A DNA stretch of 28,257 nt, taken from JANNNX01 sp031398745. GTDB taxonomy: Bacteria; Actinomycetota; Acidimicrobiia; Acidimicrobiales; CADCSY01. Position 1 is the stretch's first letter; each line of letters begins with the position of its first letter. Shown here one piece after another: positions 8,371-14,824 of this stretch. The position numbers were made by a program, and so were the translations under genes. The stretch lies in contig JANNNX010000041.1 in NCBI GenBank assembly GCA_031398745.1, positions 1 through 28,257 on the forward strand, read 5' to 3'. The notes under the pieces were generated by a model. It was not told the origin of the DNA. It saw only the letters and a list, made by a program, of their open reading frames with translations, and did no database searches.

Positions 8371-10368
8371 TCAGAGGTCCACGGACCCGCCGGGCTCGGC
8401 CAGGACGCAGTCGACCGCGTGACCCCGCTCGGTGACGACCAGCTCGGGGGCGCGGTGTGCGCAGCGCTCGACGGCCACCGGGCAGCGGGTGTGGAAGGCG
8501 CAGCCGCTGGGTGGTGAGAGGGGGCTGGCAGGATCGCCCTTGAGGGGTGCCCGACTCCCGGAGAGCCCGGGTACGGCCGAGAGCAGCGCCCGGGTGTAGG
8601 GGTGCCTCGCCTCCTCGACGATGCGATCGGCCGCCAGGTCCTCGACGATCCGACCCAGGTACATGACCGCCACCCGGTCGGCAACCACCCGGGCGGCGGC
8701 CAGATCGTGGGTGACGAAGAGCACCGACATGCCCAGCTCCCGGCGAAGCCGGCCGATGAGGTTGAGGACGCCGGCGGCCAACGAGGCGTCGAGCGCGCTG
8801 GTGGGCTCGTCGCAGAGCAGGACGGTGGGCGGGACGACCACGGCCCGGGCAATCGCCGCCCGCTGGCGCTGTCCGCCCGAGAGCTGGGCCGGCTTGGCGG
8901 ACGCCAGTGTCGGCGGGAGCCCGACCCGGGTCAGGACCTCGGCCACCCGGTCGGCCCGCTCGGCCTTGGCCACCCCTCGACGGGCAAGGCGCTCACCGAC
9001 CTGGTCGCCGATGGTCAGCCACGGGGTGAGGGAGGCACCGGCGTCCTGGAAGACGATCTGGGGCCGGGCCCCTTCGGCGATGGCCACGTCGCCATCGGAC
9101 TGCCGGCTCAGGCCGGCGATGACCCGCAGGAGGGTCGACTTGCCCGAGCCACTCTCGCCGACCAGGGCCACCGCCTCTCCGGGGGCGACCCGCAGGTCGA
9201 CCCCCCGCAGCGCCTGAAGGGCAGAGCGGGAGCGCCAGTCCTCGCGCAGGACGAACGTCTTGGTGATGGCGACGCACTCGAGGGCGAAACGCCCCGGCGT
9301 GGGCACCGCCTCGGGCCACGCTCCCTCGTCGCTCAGGCCAGCCGCATCGACATCGTCGGGTCGGTGGCACGCCACCTGACCCCCGTGGCCCGCGACCGGG
9401 GCGAGGGTCGGCCGCTCCTCGGCGCAGCGGTCGATGGCCAGCGGGCAACGAGGGGCGAAGGCACAGCCATCGAGCACCGACGTCGGCTCCGGCGGCTCAC
9501 CTCGGAGGGTGGCCAGCGGTCTGGCCCGGGCCGAATCCAGGCTCAGTCGCGACGCCTTGAGCGACGCCGCGTAGGGGTGGGAAGGGTGGCTGAGGACCCC
9601 GGCGGTGCCGCCCAGCTCGACCACCCGGCCGGCGTACATCACCGCGATGCGGTCGGCGAGCTGGGTGGCCACGCCCAGGTCGTGGGTGACGAACACGAAG
9701 GAACAGCCGAGCTCGTCCCGGAGGCTGCGCAGCAGCTCGAGGATCTGGGCCTGGACGGTGACATCGAGGGCGGTGGTGGGCTCGTCGGCGATCACCAGGG
9801 CCGGGCTCCCGGCGATGGCCATGGCGATCATCACCCGCTGGCGCAGGCCACCGGAGAGCTCGAAGGGGTAGGCCTTGAGTCGGCGCCGGGCCTCGGGGAT
9901 GCCGACGGCGTCGAGGAGGCGGAGGGCCTCGCGCTCGGAGCCGGCCTTCTCGGCCACCTGCCGGCCGATCCGCATGGTCGGGTTGAGCGAGGTCATCGGA
10001 TCCTGGAAGACGGCGCCCAGCCGGATGGCCCGGAGGCGCCGGCGCGCCTCGGCGTCGGCCGCCATCAGGTCGACGCCGCAAACCTCGATCGAGCCGCCGA
10101 CCTCGGGGCGGGACGACGTCGGGAGGAGGCCGAGCATCGAGAGGCCGAGGACGCTCTTGCCCGAGCCCGATTCGCCGACCACGCCCACGATCTCGCCCGG
10201 GGCGACCCGCAGATCGACCCCCCGCAGCGCATGGACGCGGCGACGGTTGCGCTCGAAGGTGACCGTGAGGCCTCGGGCCTCGACCACCGGGGCCGGCCCG
10301 GAGCCGGACTCCGCCGACGAACCGGCGACCAACTCGACGCTGGCGTCGGGTCGGTGGGTGCGGATCAT
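8371..10368 (-). CDS. Fused two-domain oligopeptide/opine-type ABC transporter ATPase (DppD-DppF fusion)
   Basis: A 665-aa protein that energises an importer at the inner face of the membrane. Half 1 (about 28-345) has Walker A GESGSGKS (65-72), LSGGLRQRV, ADEPTTALD and the Dpp/Opp C-terminal cysteine motif CAFAPRCP. Half 2 (about 385-655) has a second GESGSGKS, LSGGQRQRA, CDEPTSALD and CAFHTRCP. In other Dpp/Opp ATPases these cysteine motifs can hold an iron-sulfur cluster. Normally DppD and DppF are separate genes; here they are one chain. Start ATG 10368 overlaps the upstream stop (ATGA), making this the last gene of a six-gene operon. No permease or binding protein is adjacent. The permeases and lipoprotein at 22436-25956 lack an ATPase and are the obvious partners. 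Confidence 0.93.
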   Translation of the reverse strand: MIRTHRPDASVELVAGSSAESGSGPAPVVEARGLTVTFERNRRRVHALRGVDLRVAPGEIVGVVGESGSGKSVLGLSMLGLLPTSSRPEVGGSIEVCGVDLMAADAEARRRLRAIRLGAVFQDPMTSLNPTMRIGRQVAEKAGSEREALRLLDAVGIPEARRRLKAYPFELSGGLRQRVMIAMAIAGSPALVIADEPTTALDVTVQAQILELLRSLRDELGCSFVFVTHDLGVATQLADRIAVMYAGRVVELGGTAGVLSHPSHPYAASLKASRLSLDSARARPLATLRGEPPEPTSVLDGCAFAPRCPLAIDRCAEERPTLAPVAGHGGQVACHRPDDVDAAGLSDEGAWPEAVPTPGRFALECVAITKTFVLREDWRSRSALQALRGVDLRVAPGEAVALVGESGSGKSTLLRVIAGLSRQSDGDVAIAEGARPQIVFQDAGASLTPWLTIGDQVGERLARRGVAKAERADRVAEVLTRVGLPPTLASAKPAQLSGGQRQRAAIARAVVVPPTVLLCDEPTSALDASLAAGVLNLIGRLRRELGMSVLFVTHDLAAARVVADRVAVMYLGRIVEDLAADRIVEEARHPYTRALLSAVPGLSGSRAPLKGDPASPLSPPSGCAFHTRCPVAVERCAHRAPELVVTERGHAVDCVLAEPGGSVDL

Positions 10369-11057
10369 GGTGCGACCTCGATCGACGGGGTGAGCGCATC
10401 CTCGACCACCGACCAACCGAGGTCGCCGATGACCAGCTCGGCCCCGGGCGGGAGGACCTCGGCCGGCGGCGGCGCGAGCTCGATCCCGTTCGGCTCGAGC
10501 ACCAGGGCCAACTCCCAGGACGACGCCTTGGTCCGCCGCCACCCGCAGGACTGGTAGGGGCCGCCCTGCGATCGGCGATCGACCACCGCCAGCAGGTGGT
10601 CCCCGACCTCCACCATCAGCGCGGCCTCGTCGACGCCTCGCAGGACACGGGTGCGCTCGACCCCGTCGAGCGGTGGGGGGAGGCGACGCCAACGCTCGAC
10701 GTAGCGAACGGGCTCGCCGTCGACCACGGTCGTCCCCTCCTCCAACAGGTCGGTCCCGTCCCAGGTCACCCGGCCCACGTCGTCGCCCAGGTCGACGCCA
10801 TCGAGGGCGATCTGGTGGCGCCACCACAACGTCGGCGGCTCGGGTCGGTAGGTCGTGACTCCGGCGAAGGAGACTGGATCCGGCCCGCCCGGCACCCTCG
10901 GGAGGCGCAGGTCGACGAAGTCCTGCGCCGCCTGGAGCCACCACACCACCTGGGCCTCCTCGGCCGGACCGTCGCCCACCGCGATCGAGACCCGACGCCA
11001 CGGCCCCCGGTACGCCCGCGGGATGACGTCCTCCCCGGTGGCGGAGTCGGTGGTCAC
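10365..11057 (-). CDS. Uncharacterised 230-aa protein with HRI1-like motif, in the oxygenase operon
   Basis: Soluble protein with no signal peptide or membrane segment. A Trp/Leu-rich N-terminal stretch (WRRVSIAVGDG, then VVWWLQAAQDFVDLRLP at about 38-53) followed by alternating polar/hydrophobic strands suggests a beta-barrel of the HRI1/lipocalin-like type, whose biochemical role I cannot state. A later segment reads GPYQSCGWRRTK. GTG start 11057 overlaps the Rieske oxygenase 2 stop by 4 nt (GTGA), and its own stop overlaps the ABC ATPase start (ATGA), so it is surely translated with them. Location suggests an accessory role such as small-molecule binding, or assembly or protection of the oxygenases. 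The family assignment is from memory of the WLQ..x(D)..RLP motif and is tentative. Confidence 0.75.
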   Translation of the reverse strand: MTTDSATGEDVIPRAYRGPWRRVSIAVGDGPAEEAQVVWWLQAAQDFVDLRLPRVPGGPDPVSFAGVTTYRPEPPTLWWRHQIALDGVDLGDDVGRVTWDGTDLLEEGTTVVDGEPVRYVERWRRLPPPLDGVERTRVLRGVDEAALMVEVGDHLLAVVDRRSQGGPYQSCGWRRTKASSWELALVLEPNGIELAPPPAEVLPPGAELVIGDLGWSVVEDALTPSIEVAP

Positions 11058-12127
11058 CCCGACCCGCCCAGGGCGGCCAGCAGGTGGGTGTGGAAGGCGG
11101 TGATGGGCGCCTCGTGGTGACGGGCCAGCGGACCGACCGCGAAGCGCCCCGAGGCCATGGCCCGCTGCACGCCCTCACAGGCGGACACGTCCTCGTCGAC
11201 GAAGCCCCGGATAGCAGCCACCAGCCCGGCGACGTCGGCGTCGGGCTCGGCCCGCACCCGCAGGTCAATGCGAGACCGGTCGGCGGCCAGCGGGTAGACG
11301 GCGTAGGTGGCGAAGAAGCCGGCGGTGGTGGCCATCAGCAGGTTGGGGAACACCAGGTGGGCCCCGATGCCGTCGAGATCGCGGGGCGCGAGGTGGCGGA
11401 TGGCGACGCCCCCGTCGACCCTCGGCTCGGCCGACGACCGCCGGGGCTCGTAGCTGGCCCAGTTCCCCCCCTGCTGGTGGTGCTCGAAGCGAGCGTGGTC
11501 GAAGTCGCCCAGGGAGCGCTCGTGGAGGTACCAGAGGTGGTACACGTCGACGTGGTTCTCGACGAAGAGCTTCCAATTGCAGGCCGCCTGGATCTCGACC
11601 TGGGCCACCTGGGCGAGCCCCCCCGGCCGATGGCTGCCGAGGTGCTGGAGCACCCCGGCCATGGCCTCGGCCAGCGGTGGTGCGTCGGGGTCGGGGTGGA
11701 CAAGGACCATGCCCTCCCACACCTCGACCGAAGCCGCCAGCAGCGGCCAGCGATCGAGGTCGAGGTCGGGAAACTCCCGGCTGCGCTGGGGCACGACGAC
11801 CAGGCGGCCCTCGAGGTCGAAGCGCCAGCCGTGGTAGCTGCAGGCCACCGTGGCGTCGAAGCGCCCGCAGCCCTCGGCCAGGGTCATGCCCCGGTGCCGG
11901 CACAGGTTGTGGAAGGCCCGCAGGTGGCCGTCGTCGCCCCGGACCACGAGCAGCTCGGCCCGCCCGACCACCGCAGTCAGGTAGCCGCCCGGCTCCGACA
12001 CCGTGGCCGCGTCGCCCACCAGCGTCCAGGTCCGACTGAACAGGAGGTCGCGCTCGCGCTCGAGCCACCCAGGGTCGACGTAGGCCGCGGGCTCGAGCAG
12101 GAATCCGGGCGGCGCATCGGTGCTCAC
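11054..12127 (-). CDS. Rieske non-heme iron oxygenase, alpha subunit (copy 2)
   Basis: A 357-aa oxygenase that would use O2 and electrons from an external reductase to hydroxylate or N-dealkylate its substrate. The Rieske [2Fe-2S] ligands are C76-x-H78 and C96-x2-H99 (CRHRG and CSYHG). The mononuclear iron site is H197 and H202 in DVYHLWYLH with D313 in DEDVSACE, and D194 is the bridging Asp to the neighbouring subunit. The short length and lack of a beta subunit fit the alpha-only group that includes choline/carnitine/glycine-betaine oxygenases. GTG start overlaps the DUF1989 protein 1 stop (GTGA). It differs strongly from copy 1 outside the motifs, so the pair is not a recent duplication. 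Substrate unknown; guanidine context suggests a guanidino or other N-alkyl compound. Confidence 0.92.
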   Translation of the reverse strand: MSTDAPPGFLLEPAAYVDPGWLERERDLLFSRTWTLVGDAATVSEPGGYLTAVVGRAELLVVRGDDGHLRAFHNLCRHRGMTLAEGCGRFDATVACSYHGWRFDLEGRLVVVPQRSREFPDLDLDRWPLLAASVEVWEGMVLVHPDPDAPPLAEAMAGVLQHLGSHRPGGLAQVAQVEIQAACNWKLFVENHVDVYHLWYLHERSLGDFDHARFEHHQQGGNWASYEPRRSSAEPRVDGGVAIRHLAPRDLDGIGAHLVFPNLLMATTAGFFATYAVYPLAADRSRIDLRVRAEPDADVAGLVAAIRGFVDEDVSACEGVQRAMASGRFAVGPLARHHEAPITAFHTHLLAALGGSG

Positions 12128-12786
12128 GGGGCTGCGACCTCGGGCTCGAAGACCAGCATCCGCACCGGCGTCGGGTCGAAGCCGTTGCAGGGGTTGTTGA
12201 TCTGGGGGCAGTTCGAGACCAGCACCAGGGTGTCGATCTCGGCCCGGAGGTCGACCGACAGCCCGGGGGCCGAGAGGCCGTCGACGATGCCGAGGGTGCC
12301 GTCGGCCTCGACCGGCACGTTCATGAACCAGTTGATGTTGCCGACCAGGTCACGCTTGGCCATGCCGTGGCGGGCGGCCGCGGTCAGGAAGTTCTCCACG
12401 CAGGCGTGCTGGTGCTTGGTGTGTTGGCCGTAGCGCAGCGTGTTGCTCTCCTTGCTGCAGGCGCCACCGAGGGTGTCGTGGCGCCCGCAGGTGTCGGCCA
12501 CGACCGTCATCATCGGTGTCCCCTCGCACGATCGCAGGACCGAACCGGTGCCGAGATAGACGTTGCCCTGGGCCGCCACCGTGTCCTGGGCGCTGTAGCG
12601 CTCGGTGGGGTCGGCGGCGGCATAGAGCAGGCAGTCGACGGCCTGGTTGCCGCCGAGGTCGACGATGCGCAGGATCTGCCCGGCCTCGACCACCCGACTC
12701 CAGGGCGCCCTTGCCGCCACCACCTCGTCGGACACCACCCGGCCGGCCAGGCTCGGAGGCTCGGGAGCGTGATCGAGGGCAGTCAC
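12124..12786 (-). CDS. Urea carboxylase-associated protein 1 (DUF1989), likely carboxyguanidine deiminase subunit
   Basis: A 220-aa DUF1989-family protein. Hallmarks seen: GNQAVDCLLY, ERYSAQDTVAAQGN, the probable zinc/active-site motif DTCGRHDTLGGACS (C100, H103, C110), NINWFMNVPV and CPQINNPCNGFDPTP. This pattern matches the family named urea carboxylase-associated protein 1. Published work showed that the two DUF1989 partners together hydrolyse carboxyguanidine to allophanate and ammonia, so the old urea name is misleading. I chose GTG 12786 because it overlaps the previous stop as GTGA, as at the other junctions; a longer frame to 12855 would overlap the upstream gene by 70 nt. Its stop overlaps the next Rieske start. 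Probably acts as a heteromer with the protein at 12783-13607. Confidence 0.92.
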   Translation of the reverse strand: MTALDHAPEPPSLAGRVVSDEVVAARAPWSRVVEAGQILRIVDLGGNQAVDCLLYAAADPTERYSAQDTVAAQGNVYLGTGSVLRSCEGTPMMTVVADTCGRHDTLGGACSKESNTLRYGQHTKHQHACVENFLTAAARHGMAKRDLVGNINWFMNVPVEADGTLGIVDGLSAPGLSVDLRAEIDTLVLVSNCPQINNPCNGFDPTPVRMLVFEPEVAAP

Positions 12787-13607
12787 CCGGTCAGACCCAG
12801 GTGGAGATCCTCGGTGTTCTGGTAGGCCCGCTCGGACTCGGGGGTGGCGGACCACAGGGGGTCATCGACCGTGGTCGGTGACCCCCGCCAGGCCGTCAGC
12901 CGCAGTGGCGTGGCTACCCAGGACGGCCGGGGGTCCAGCACGTGCGGCGAATCGACGACCGTCACCAGGAGGGCCATCTCGGCCCGGAGCTCGACGTGGG
13001 CGGGGGCTCCCAGCCCCCCGTCGAAGCGAAGGGCCCCGTCGTCGAGGACGGTCACGCCCTTGAACAGGGTCAGGCACGGCCCGATGTCGCGCCGGTCGAG
13101 GCCGTGCTTGGCCAGAGCATTGGCGAACCCGTCGCGGGCGTTGGGACAGGGGCCGTGGAGGTCGCCCGTCCCGTAGCGACGCTGGTTGTGGGCGCGGTTC
13201 GAGCACCCGCAGAGGAGGTCGTGGTGGCCCGAGGTATCGGTCGTGACAGTCGCCAGCACCCGGCCCATGTCCGAGAGCAGGAGCGACCCGACCCCCAGGT
13301 AGGCCTGCCACTGGACCTTGACGGTGTCGGCCACGTTGAGACGCTCGATCGGCTGGTCGGCGTTGTGGAGGAGGATCGCGGCGCAGGCGTCGCCCTCGAC
13401 GTCGGTGATCCGCAGGGTGCTGCCCCGCGGCAGGACCCTCGACGCCCATCCGCCGGCGGCGACGGCCTCGTCCCACAGCACGGCCTCGGGCGAGACGCCG
13501 GCCGGCAGGTCGACGGCGTCTCGGGCCGGGATGGTCGGCATCGCCACCGCGGCGGCGCCGGCCTGGGCCCGAGCGTGGGCTCGAGCCGCGGCCGGGGTGG
13601 CGGTCAC
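12783..13607 (-). CDS. Urea carboxylase-associated protein 2 (DUF1989), likely carboxyguanidine deiminase subunit
   Basis: A 274-aa DUF1989-family protein, the second half of the deiminase pair. Features: LRITDVEGDACAAILLHN, ERLNVADTVKVQWQAYL, LSDMGRVLATV, the putative metal motif TSGHHDLLCGCS (H128/H129, C133, C135) and a family-typical C-terminus with ENARAF-like text (here SERAYQNTEDLHL). It has about 40 extra Ala-rich residues at the N-terminus before the family core, so an internal start is possible. GTG 13607 is favoured because it overlaps the Rieske 1 stop by 4 nt. With its partner it should convert carboxyguanidine, made by the divergent carboxylase, to allophanate. Established: the family function as a pair. 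Inferred: that this pair works on the same substrate. Confidence 0.92.
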   Translation of the reverse strand: MTATPAAARAHARAQAGAAAVAMPTIPARDAVDLPAGVSPEAVLWDEAVAAGGWASRVLPRGSTLRITDVEGDACAAILLHNADQPIERLNVADTVKVQWQAYLGVGSLLLSDMGRVLATVTTDTSGHHDLLCGCSNRAHNQRRYGTGDLHGPCPNARDGFANALAKHGLDRRDIGPCLTLFKGVTVLDDGALRFDGGLGAPAHVELRAEMALLVTVVDSPHVLDPRPSWVATPLRLTAWRGSPTTVDDPLWSATPESERAYQNTEDLHLGLTG

Positions 13608-14707
13608 ACCCGCTCCGGCGAGCCGAAGCCGAGGATCGCTTGCTGGAACAGGAGGATCGGGTCCTCGTGGGAGCGGGCGAGGGGGCCGACCTCGAAGCGG
13701 GGCGAGCCCAGGCCCTGCTGCATGAGCTCGCAGGCCAGGATGTCCTCGCCCTCGAATAGCTGGCGGGCCGACTCAGCGAAGGCCTCGGCCAGCGCCGGAT
13801 CGGTCCCCGGTACCACCCGGACCCGCATGTCGACGATGGAGCGGTCGGGGCCGAGGGGGATCACCTGGTAGGTCTGCCAGAAGTTGGCGCCGCTGGCGAT
13901 GGGCAGGTTGGGGAACACCAGGTGGGCTCCGGAGCCGTACCAACTCTCGTCGATGTGGTCGATGATCGGGAGGCCCGAGGCCGCCAGGTCGGGCGGGACC
14001 CGCTGGCCGTTGCGGGGGGGTTCGTAGAACGCCCAGTGCGGGCCGCAGGCCCACCACTCGCTGGCCGCGTGGTCGTAGTCGGCCAGCGTGCGGGCGTGGA
14101 GGTACCAGAGGTGCAGGACGTCGATGTGGTTCTCGGCGAACAGTTTCCAGTTGGCCGCCATCTCGTAGCGGACCCGCACCCCCTCGACCAGGTCACCCGG
14201 CCGGAACGGCCCGACCCGATCGGGGAAGTCACCCAGCCAGTCGGCCAGCGGTGCCGGGTGGGGATCGGGGTGGACGAACACCAGGTCGTTCCAGACGCTG
14301 ACGCTCGCCTCCTTGAGGCCCCACTCGCCGGTGGCCATACCGTCGAAGCGCTCGAGCTGGGGCACCCGCCGCAGCTCGCCGTCGAGCCCGTAGTTCCAGT
14401 GGTGGTACAGGCAGCTGATCCCGGTGCGGACATTGCCCGACCCCTGGAGCATCACCATGCCGCGGTGCCGGCACAGGTTGTTGAAGGCGCGGAGCTGGCC
14501 CTGCAGGTCACGCAGCACGACGAGGGGGTTGGGTCCGACGTCCACCGTGAGGTAGTCGCCGACCTCGGCCAGGTCGTCGGTCATGCCCACGAAGTTCCAG
14601 CACCGACCGAACAGTTCCCGCTGCTCCCAGTCGAACCAGGCCTGGGAGGTGTAGGCCTCGGCCGGGAGCAGGTAGCCGATCCGGGGCTGGGATGCGGTGG
14701 TGGTCAC
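13604..14707 (-). CDS. Rieske non-heme iron oxygenase, alpha subunit (copy 1, first gene of operon)
   Basis: A 367-aa ring-hydroxylating/N-dealkylating-type oxygenase. Rieske ligands are C79-x-H81 and C99-x2-H102 (CLYHH), followed by W104. The catalytic iron site is H199/H204 in DVLHLWYLH and D322 in GEDILACE, with bridging D196. GTG start 14707 is preceded by a clear ribosome-binding site GAGGAG (14715-14720 on the minus strand) at 7-nt spacing, the only strong one in this operon. The other five genes rely on 4-nt overlaps and therefore on translational coupling. The operator-like repeat at 14737-14755 lies 30 nt before the start, where a repressor would block transcription. No ferredoxin or reductase is encoded in the window, so electron supply must come from elsewhere. 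Two different Rieske proteins in one operon recalls paired N-demethylases such as NdmA/NdmB. Confidence 0.93.
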   Translation of the reverse strand: MTTTASQPRIGYLLPAEAYTSQAWFDWEQRELFGRCWNFVGMTDDLAEVGDYLTVDVGPNPLVVLRDLQGQLRAFNNLCRHRGMVMLQGSGNVRTGISCLYHHWNYGLDGELRRVPQLERFDGMATGEWGLKEASVSVWNDLVFVHPDPHPAPLADWLGDFPDRVGPFRPGDLVEGVRVRYEMAANWKLFAENHIDVLHLWYLHARTLADYDHAASEWWACGPHWAFYEPPRNGQRVPPDLAASGLPIIDHIDESWYGSGAHLVFPNLPIASGANFWQTYQVIPLGPDRSIVDMRVRVVPGTDPALAEAFAESARQLFEGEDILACELMQQGLGSPRFEVGPLARSHEDPILLFQQAILGFGSPERV

Positions 14708-14736
14708 AGTGACGCTCCTCGGTCGCTGCCGCTATG

Positions 14737-14755
14737 TTTCGAACCTACCTCGAAA
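14737..14755. promoter_or_regulatory. Operator-like 19-bp inverted repeat, site A (TTTCGA-N7-TCGAAA)
   Basis: Perfect arms TTTCGA and TCGAAA around ACCTACC, in the divergent gap between Rieske oxygenase 1 and the carboxylase. The AT-containing arms stand out from the GC-rich background. Same arm length, spacing and central T as the sites at 21514, 26027, 26149 and 27326. It could control both divergent units. Confidence 0.7.
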
Positions 14756-14768
14756 GTCATTTCGGGGT

Positions 14769-14797
14769 CGTCAGCACCTGCTGACGCGAGGCTGACG
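14769..14797 (+). promoter_or_regulatory. Palindrome plus direct repeat upstream of the carboxylase
   Basis: An 18-bp palindrome, CGTCAGCA-CC-TGCTGACG (14769-14786), is followed by another GCTGACG at 14791-14797. The two GCTGACG copies are 11 bp apart, about one helical turn. It may be a second protein-binding site or an mRNA hairpin 39 nt before the carboxylase start. Function unknown. Confidence 0.45.
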
Positions 14798-14824
14798 AGG
14801 AAGCGCCCGATCGGTGACGGCCTG

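Noticed and set aside
8349..8374. Terminator between the convergent TetR and ABC ATPase genes
   Set aside because: CTGACC and GGTCAG pair over only 6 bp with a 14-nt loop and no T-tract; too weak to call.
11054..14707. The two Rieske genes as a recent duplication
   Set aside because: Outside the metal-binding motifs the two proteins differ widely, so they diverged long ago or were recruited separately.
14708..14824. Guanidine-I (ykkC) riboswitch
   Set aside because: The conserved core sequences and paired helices are not visible in either direction; the gap is explained by a dyad and a palindrome.
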